A stretch of 64,000 bases of DNA from NCBI GenBank assembly GCA_910578385.1, contig CAJTQV010000001.1:62001-126000 (forward strand). The letters run 5' to 3'. Below the pieces are notes generated by a model. That model was given only the letters and a program-made list of their open reading frames with translations. It was not told the DNA's origin and did not search any database. Below, one piece after another: positions 58,874 through 64,000 of this stretch (position 1 is the stretch's first letter; each line of letters starts with the position of its first letter). The translations under genes were made by a program, and so were the position numbers. Source of the stretch: an uncultured Muribaculaceae bacterium (lineage in GTDB: Bacteria; Bacteroidota; Bacteroidia; Bacteroidales; Muribaculaceae).

Positions 58874-59584
58874 TTATACTCCCCCGAGTTTGCCGGTGAC
58901 TTCTTGCGAATATAGCCGTCCTATGGGAAGTCGCCGCCCGTCGCGGAGAATAACCTCCTTTTTGTTGAAACTGCTGATTTTACTGCGGGCCACAATAAAC
59001 GAGCGGTGTATCCGCAGAAACTCAGGTTCCGGAAGCTGACTCCCGATATTCTTCAGAATGACACGTGATACGGTACACACTTCATTCTCCCTGAATATCT
59101 TGACATAACCTTCCATAGCCTCTATGTAGATTATGTCATCAAGCGGAATACTCACCGTGTTGTATTCCTGCTTGACAAGAATCCGTCGTTGCTCGGCCTG
59201 ACGATGCGACTGCTCGCCAAGTCGCCGGAGAGCCTTGTTGAATGCCGTGCGGAACCTGTCGAATGCAAAAGGTTTGTGAAGATAATCCACGGCATCAAGC
59301 TCAAATCCCTTCATGGCGTAATCAAGATAGGCCGTGGTGAAAATAAAACAGCATTCCTGCGGTATCTGCGATGCTATGGCAAGACCGTTGATGTTCTCCA
59401 TCTCTATGTCGAGAAACACAATCGCAGGCTTCTCTTCTCGTATTGCCGCAAGTCCTGCGGCCGGGTCAGAGAATACAGTCAGCTCTATGCCTCCGATGCG
59501 GTCACAGAACTTACGGATTACTTCGAGAGCCAACGGCTCATCATCTATCGCAATGCAGCGTATGAGGTTTTCCATACTATCCAT
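58874..59584 (-). CDS. LytTR-family response regulator
   Basis: 236 residues (ATG 59575, three codons in, is equally possible and sits 1 nt after the kinase stop). Receiver domain 10-120: acidic pocket IDDEPLALEV, phospho-Asp in IVFLDIEMENINGL, Lys in YLHKPFAF. The LytTR DNA-binding domain starts at about 140 (YIEAMEGYVKIFRENEVCTV, FLRIHRSFIVARSKI). Paired with the histidine kinase upstream (8-bp overlap). Controls probably the divergent lipoprotein and SusC genes, by position only. Confidence 0.95.
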   Translation of the reverse strand: MDSMENLIRCIAIDDEPLALEVIRKFCDRIGGIELTVFSDPAAGLAAIREEKPAIVFLDIEMENINGLAIASQIPQECCFIFTTAYLDYAMKGFELDAVDYLHKPFAFDRFRTAFNKALRRLGEQSHRQAEQRRILVKQEYNTVSIPLDDIIYIEAMEGYVKIFRENEVCTVSRVILKNIGSQLPEPEFLRIHRSFIVARSKISSFNKKEVILRDGRRLPIGRLYSQEVTGKLGGV

Positions 59585-60644
59585 TTTTCACTATTACATC
59601 TTTGCCTGTCTCATCCCCATATAAATTAATTGTGAGATCAACGCAGAACACACCATCAGTCTCACCTGTTTCAAGCGAATGCTTTCCGGGATAAAGCAGT
59701 TTCAGCCTTGATCTGCTGTTGGCCACACCAACAGGCATATCCTTGCGGAATTCTTCCTGATGCTTCATCACTGAATTCCGCGTTGTGAAATGCAGGTTGC
59801 CATCAGTCAGGGTCAGCCGTATCTCAACCCTGCAGTCACGGCTTGTAGAGACTCCATACTTGAACGCATTCTCTACGAAGGTCAGCATTAGCATCGGCGG
59901 GACAACGGCTTCGGGGTTGTCAGTCTTGAATTCCCATACTATATCCGTGTGCTCGTTCAGCCTCAACTTTTGCAGGTCTATATAGTTGCTTATGTACGAT
60001 ACTTCCTCTGCCAGTGTCACATGCTCTTTCTGAAGAGTGACGTATGTGTATCTGAGTATGTCGGTAAATTTGATGAACGCGTTCTCGGCTTTCTCCGACG
60101 TCCCGATTACGAGGCTGTAGAGCGAGTTGAGCGTGTTGAAAAGAAAATGCGGGCTTATCTGCGCCTTGAACATGGCCAGTTCCGCCTTATTCCGTTCCTC
60201 TTCGGCACGACGGTTGGCAATCAGCTGTTCATACAGTTCCTTCACAAACGATATGGTAAGTGAATATCCGGTCACAATCGAGAACATCAGCCAAAGCGTT
60301 ATCGATACCCCGAAATTGCGCACCCGTGTCTGGTACTCGCTCAGCGCGGGAGTCACAAAATCCATGTCAGGCAACGGGTAGAATGAGATCAGGCATGTCA
60401 CGAGCGCGATTGTTCCGGCTATCGCGCCGATCTTCCAATATTGCCTGTTTATCAGAAGTTTCGGTATGTTAAGCCTTGATATTACAAAATAGCAGAGATA
60501 TAGCCATGCGAACACGGTCACGGAAAAGAGTGGCCACTGGTTTATCCAGTAGCGGGCTGGGCCCAACATGACCAGAACCGGCATCAGGACAATGCAGAAA
60601 AACAGGTCGAGTATGAGCGATGTCTTATTCCGTATGGATTTCAT
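59577..60644 (-). CDS. LytS-type membrane histidine kinase
   Basis: 355 residues. Four N-terminal membrane helices (about 10-30, 37-55, 68-88, 112-135). His-kinase motif LFNTLNSLYSLV, H in AQISPHFLFNTLN; ATPase motifs LTFVENAFKYGV (N-box) and VGVANSRSRLKLLYPG (G-box). No periplasmic sensor domain of any size. The start codon is only 4 nt after the TAACTTTG promoter box (60649-60656). Confidence 0.94.
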   Translation of the reverse strand: MKSIRNKTSLILDLFFCIVLMPVLVMLGPARYWINQWPLFSVTVFAWLYLCYFVISRLNIPKLLINRQYWKIGAIAGTIALVTCLISFYPLPDMDFVTPALSEYQTRVRNFGVSITLWLMFSIVTGYSLTISFVKELYEQLIANRRAEEERNKAELAMFKAQISPHFLFNTLNSLYSLVIGTSEKAENAFIKFTDILRYTYVTLQKEHVTLAEEVSYISNYIDLQKLRLNEHTDIVWEFKTDNPEAVVPPMLMLTFVENAFKYGVSTSRDCRVEIRLTLTDGNLHFTTRNSVMKHQEEFRKDMPVGVANSRSRLKLLYPGKHSLETGETDGVFCVDLTINLYGDETGKDVIVKNG

Positions 60645-60648
60645 ATTG

Positions 60649-60656
60649 CAAAGTTA
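60649..60656 (-). promoter_or_regulatory. -7 promoter box 4 nt before the kinase start codon
   Basis: On the minus strand TAACTTTG then CAAT then ATG 60644. A leaderless transcript is likely. Confidence 0.6.
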
Positions 60657-60773
60657 GCACACCGCGGCACTTGCCGCAAGTTTTATTACCGCTGTTTATT
60701 TACACTTTTGTGCCGTTCATGAATATTTGGAAATTATTCCCCTCCTGAAAAGTTGATTTTACATATATTTCGC

Positions 60774-60781
60774 TAAATTTG
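60774..60781 (+). promoter_or_regulatory. -7 promoter box of the coiled-coil lipoprotein gene
   Basis: TAAATTTG, 29 nt before ATG 60811. A second ATG right after the box is out of frame and ends in another frame without similarity. Confidence 0.5.
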
Positions 60782-60810
60782 CATGAGCAATCCCGATTCC
60801 GGCCTTGCAT

Positions 60811-61704
60811 ATGAAAAACAGTATCGTCATGACCCGGAGAAATCTTCTTCACATAGTCGCTGCCGCAGCTTTTTCAGTCCTTCTTTCCTCTTGCGGAGAG
60901 AAGAAGGAGAGTGCCGCGCCTCAGTCGCTCATGGAGGCTTCGCGTCAGGAGCTGGTTGACGCTCTTGAGGAACGCGACGAGCTTCTCTCGCTTGTCAAGG
61001 AGATTTCCGCAGGCATGGAGAAAATCAAGGCCATAGAAGGTATCGTGACACAGGCCGGTTCACGTTCGGGTGAGGATCCGGGTGCCAGGAAACGTATTCT
61101 CGCTGAACTCACAGTGGTTGAAAGCAATCTGAAACGGGGACGCGCCCAGCTTGCCGACCTGGAGAAGCGGCTTGATGGTTCAGCCCTGTATACTGATGAA
61201 CTGAAAGGAACAGTCTCGGCCTTGAAAGGACTTCTTGAAGTGCAGGCTCGCGACACCCGTGGTGTGCGTGCATTGCTTACGGCTGCCGACCGCCAGATTG
61301 ATTCGCTGAGCAACAGGGTAGTGGTGCTCAGCGCCGCAGTCGATGAGGTTACGGAAAACCTCGACTCGGCCTCGGCTTCGTCGGTGCGCCTCGCCAACGA
61401 GCTGAACACGTGCTATTATGTGGTAGCCCGCAAATCAGAACTCAAGAAGCATCATATACTTGAGACTCCGTTTCTCCGTAAGTCAAGGCTGATGAAGGGA
61501 GACTTCGACCGTGGATTTTTCATTACCGCCGACAAGCGCAATCTCCGCCATATAGACCTCGGCAAATCGCGTCCCAAGATACACACCAATCATCCCGAAG
61601 GTTCCTATGAGCTCTCCGACTCCGACGGTAAGACCGTTCTGACTGTGACCGATGCCGACCGTTTCTGGAGTCTTTCCAACTATCTTGTCATCCAGACTGA
61701 CTGA
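60811..61704 (+). CDS. Coiled-coil lipoprotein
   Basis: 297 residues from ATG 60811. Signal peptide ending VLLSSC (Cys about residue 28), then a long acidic coiled-coil (about 45-205: EERDELLSLVKEISAGMEKI, RILAELTVVESNLKRGRAQL, LSNRVVVLSAAVDEVTENLD). The C-terminal globular part has NTCYYVVARKSELKKHHILE and GSYELSDSDGKTVLTVTDAD, a pattern seen in Bacteroidetes envelope lipoproteins of unknown role. Divergent from the LytS/LytTR genes. Confidence 0.75.
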   Translation: MKNSIVMTRRNLLHIVAAAAFSVLLSSCGEKKESAAPQSLMEASRQELVDALEERDELLSLVKEISAGMEKIKAIEGIVTQAGSRSGEDPGARKRILAELTVVESNLKRGRAQLADLEKRLDGSALYTDELKGTVSALKGLLEVQARDTRGVRALLTAADRQIDSLSNRVVVLSAAVDEVTENLDSASASSVRLANELNTCYYVVARKSELKKHHILETPFLRKSRLMKGDFDRGFFITADKRNLRHIDLGKSRPKIHTNHPEGSYELSDSDGKTVLTVTDADRFWSLSNYLVIQTD

Positions 61705-61748
61705 GCCGCACGTTCATTGTCACATTCGCACCGTCTGTTTACACATGT

Positions 61749-61779
61749 TTTGTCATGTCTCAGGCGTGTCTTATATTTG
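61749..61779 (+). promoter_or_regulatory. Full Bacteroidetes promoter of the SusC-like gene
   Basis: TTTG (61749-61752), 19-nt spacer, TATATTTG (61772-61779); start codon 40 nt further. Confidence 0.7.
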
Positions 61780-61819
61780 CATCGGGTGAATTTCTACCCT
61801 GAACAGCAATGACACGCCG

Positions 61820-64000
61820 ATGAAGCTTCCGTTATTACCATATCATACCATTCTTTCCGCTGCCATGCTATTGCCGGCTATTCCTGTGCTGGCGCAGACC
61901 GTGGCAAACGATACGATAATCTCTTCCGCACCATACCGCATTAGTGATAGTGCGGCTACCGACACCGTCGGCGTACTCCGGCCCGGCATATCATCTGATC
62001 TTGACGAGGTGGTAGTGGTCGGCTATGCCACCCAGCGTAAGGTTGACCTGACCGGTTCAGTGTCGTCCATAGGCTCTTCCGCTTTCAAGGACCGTCCGCT
62101 CACCAACGCCACAAATGCGCTTGCCGGACTCGCGCCTGGTCTCGTGGTGTCGAACACCGGAGGCAACACTCCCGGCTACGAGGCGCAGAGCATACGTGTG
62201 CGCGGTGTCGGTACTCTCAATGAGGCCGCTCCGCTTGTGGTCGTTGACGGCATGACCGGAATATCCCTCAGTGACATCAATCCGCAGGATATCGACAATA
62301 TATCTATTCTGAAAGATGCCGCTTCGTCGGCAATATACGGTTCGCGTGCAGCCAACGGTGTAATACTCGTCACAACCAAGCATGGTGCTGTGTCGGCTCC
62401 GCGTCTGACCTACAACGGCAACGTGTCTTTCGAGACGGTGGCAAAGCGGCTCAATCTCGTGACAGATTATGCCGACTTCATGACTCTCCAGAACGCCGGA
62501 CTGATAGCGAACGGCCAGGCACCACGTTTCTCGCAAGGAAAGATTGACGAGTGGCGTAACGATGCGGGTAAGAATCCCACCATCTATCCAAACACAGACT
62601 GGCAGGACCACATATACCGTAACCCGTCGGTTGTCCAGAACCATAATCTATCTGTTACGGGTGGCACAAAAGCTGTGCGCTACAACGTATCGCTCGGATA
62701 TGTCAACAACCCGGGCATGATCTATTACACGGACTACCAGCGGTTTCAGCTACGCTCCAACATCGATGTCACCATTAAACCATGGTTAAGCGTCGGGGCT
62801 GACCTGTTTGGCTATCTCGATGAGAATAACCCGTCGTCGGAAAACGCTGCGGCCGGTGGAGACGTAATTTTCGGTTCAGGTGCGTTCAATACGGTTCCGG
62901 GTATGACTCTTTACGACCCTTCGACAGGTCTTTACGGCGGCATACAGAATCCTGAGGAAGAGAACGTCAGCAATTTCAATCCATATCGCCGCCAATGGTT
63001 CTATAAGGATGATTTCCCGACCAAGACAAATAGGGTGGTGGCAAAGGTCTACGCACGTCTCCAGCCTATAAAGGGTCTCACAATCCAAGGTTCGTTCGCC
63101 TACAATAAATGGTCGCGCCGCGTTGAGCAGCATCTGACCGACCGCGACCTCTACCGCTTTACTTTCGAAGGTCCGGTGCTTATCCGCGAGGGTGTGGTGC
63201 GTACGTATATCCGGCGATATAACTACGACGAGATATATCGTGAATCAGAACTGACGGCGAGCTACAAGTTCGATATATCACGACTTGAGACATCTGTCCT
63301 GCTTGGTGCGAGTCAGGAATATGACCGATATAACCAGGAGTCGTTCATCAAATATGACCTGATCGACGACTCGCTCACATCAATCGATGCCGGAACCACC
63401 AACGGCAACATCACTGGCAGTTACAAGGAATGGGCCATGCGCTCTTTCTTCGGCCGCATCAATCTCAACTGGGACGGCAAATACCTGCTTGAGGCCAATC
63501 TCCGTGCCGACGGCTCCTCTAAATTTTCTCCTCGGCACCGGTGGGGATATTTCCCCTCGGTCTCGGCGGGATGGAGATTGTCGGAGGAACGCTTCATGTA
63601 CGGCACAGCCTCATGGCTCGATAATCTGAAAATCCGCGTCTCTTACGGGTCTCTCGGCAACAATGCCACCACTAACTACTACATGTATCAGTCACTGTTC
63701 GCCACTGCGGGATATGTGCTCAACGGCAATATCGCCGGTGGCTTCGCACAGAATGTTCTCTCTAATCCGGACCTTACCTGGGAAAAGACCTACATGGCCA
63801 ATGTCGGTCTTGATTTCGGTTTCTTCAGCAACCGTCTGAGCGGTTCATTCGAGCTTTATGACAAGCACACCAAAGGAATCCTCATCTCTCTTCCGGCACC
63901 CCTGGAACATGGAACATCGACCGTGCCCGACCGCAATGCCGGCGAGGTGCGGAACCGTGGTCTTGAGCTTGACCTGAACTGGAATGACAACATAGGCCGC
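61820..64000 (+). CDS. SusC/RagA-family TonB-linked outer membrane receptor, cut by the window end
   Basis: 727 residues are visible and the frame stays open. Signal peptide ending PVLAQ (about residue 27). The TonB-box region DEVVVVGYATQRKVDLTGSV comes at about residue 65; the plug domain follows with GLAPGLVVSNTGG, IRVRGVGTLNEAAPLVVVDG and IYGSRAANGVILVTTK, then beta-barrel strands (LEANLRADGSSKFSPRHRWG, WGYFPSVSAGWRLSEERFM). The usual N-terminal CarboxypepD-like domain of about 80 residues is missing. Imports a glycan or other ligand with a SusD partner, expected downstream outside this window. Start ATG 61820 is chosen because the earlier ATG 61809 stops at once. Confidence 0.94.
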   Translation, partial: MKLPLLPYHTILSAAMLLPAIPVLAQTVANDTIISSAPYRISDSAATDTVGVLRPGISSDLDEVVVVGYATQRKVDLTGSVSSIGSSAFKDRPLTNATNALAGLAPGLVVSNTGGNTPGYEAQSIRVRGVGTLNEAAPLVVVDGMTGISLSDINPQDIDNISILKDAASSAIYGSRAANGVILVTTKHGAVSAPRLTYNGNVSFETVAKRLNLVTDYADFMTLQNAGLIANGQAPRFSQGKIDEWRNDAGKNPTIYPNTDWQDHIYRNPSVVQNHNLSVTGGTKAVRYNVSLGYVNNPGMIYYTDYQRFQLRSNIDVTIKPWLSVGADLFGYLDENNPSSENAAAGGDVIFGSGAFNTVPGMTLYDPSTGLYGGIQNPEEENVSNFNPYRRQWFYKDDFPTKTNRVVAKVYARLQPIKGLTIQGSFAYNKWSRRVEQHLTDRDLYRFTFEGPVLIREGVVRTYIRRYNYDEIYRESELTASYKFDISRLETSVLLGASQEYDRYNQESFIKYDLIDDSLTSIDAGTTNGNITGSYKEWAMRSFFGRINLNWDGKYLLEANLRADGSSKFSPRHRWGYFPSVSAGWRLSEERFMYGTASWLDNLKIRVSYGSLGNNATTNYYMYQSLFATAGYVLNGNIAGGFAQNVLSNPDLTWEKTYMANVGLDFGFFSNRLSGSFELYDKHTKGILISLPAPLEHGTSTVPDRNAGEVRNRGLELDLNWNDNIGR

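Overview
The window reads as a chromosomal segment of a gut-type Bacteroidales bacterium, most likely Muribaculaceae-like; the family level is inference. The phylum evidence is direct. Many genes are preceded by the Bacteroidetes -7 box TAnnTTTG, in two cases with TTTG at the right distance upstream. There is a SusC/RagA-type TonB-linked receptor, a LytS/LytTR regulatory pair, a tmRNA with tag GENNNYALAA, Bacteroidetes-type RNA polymerase omega, and proteins ending in a YDLxG...KGxYI motif typical of Bacteroidetes C-terminal sorting tails.

Layout. 0-2.5 kb: a truncated metallo-hydrolase-like secreted protein and a MalS-like GH13 protein whose catalytic motifs look degraded. 2.7-14.2 kb: a redox/hydrolase island (LuxR and AraC regulators, flavodoxin lipoprotein, three aldo/keto reductases, three alpha/beta hydrolases, a cupin-carboxymuconolactone decarboxylase fusion, a RibD-like reductase), interrupted by a 467-bp non-coding element with 34-35 bp terminal inverted repeats. 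14.3-39.6 kb: mostly housekeeping genes: omega-amidase, PlsC, NlpC/P60, glucokinase, Maf, KdsC, a DUF2520 protein, omega, BamD, PASTA protein, RluD, an acyltransferase, a metallophosphoesterase, a FolK-like protein, LptF/G, Tgt, the complete rod-shape operon mreB-mreC-mreD-mrdA-rodA, CPBP protease, HolA, then EFR1, SMR exporter and a Nim-like flavoprotein.

39.6-49.1 kb is patchwork accessory DNA: rhodanese, NTF2-like and HxlR genes, a run of GNAT acetyltransferases around a broken streptogramin-acetyltransferase-like (vat) gene and an HxlR remnant, a MarR-GNAT fusion with a clear palindromic operator, an ECF sigma operon, and a small DUF3873-like gene that suggests integrative conjugative element debris. 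49.2-56.4 kb is the most unusual part: small, unrelated, mostly AT-rich genes packed on the minus strand, several resembling polymorphic-toxin immunity families (Imm17-, Imm42-, DUF5071- and DUF4240-like). They are punctuated by a 23-bp repeat at two gene ends and by a 190-bp direct duplication that supplies a promoter plus signal-peptide 'head' to two different downstream genes. It looks like an immunity-gene array built from cassettes without a visible toxin.

56.5-64 kb: a small lipoprotein, tmRNA, an EamA transporter, the LytTR/LytS pair, a coiled-coil lipoprotein and the start of a SusC-like receptor cut by the window end.

Family names come from sequence recognition, not from a search; wherever a homology or profile search would decide the matter, the entry says so.
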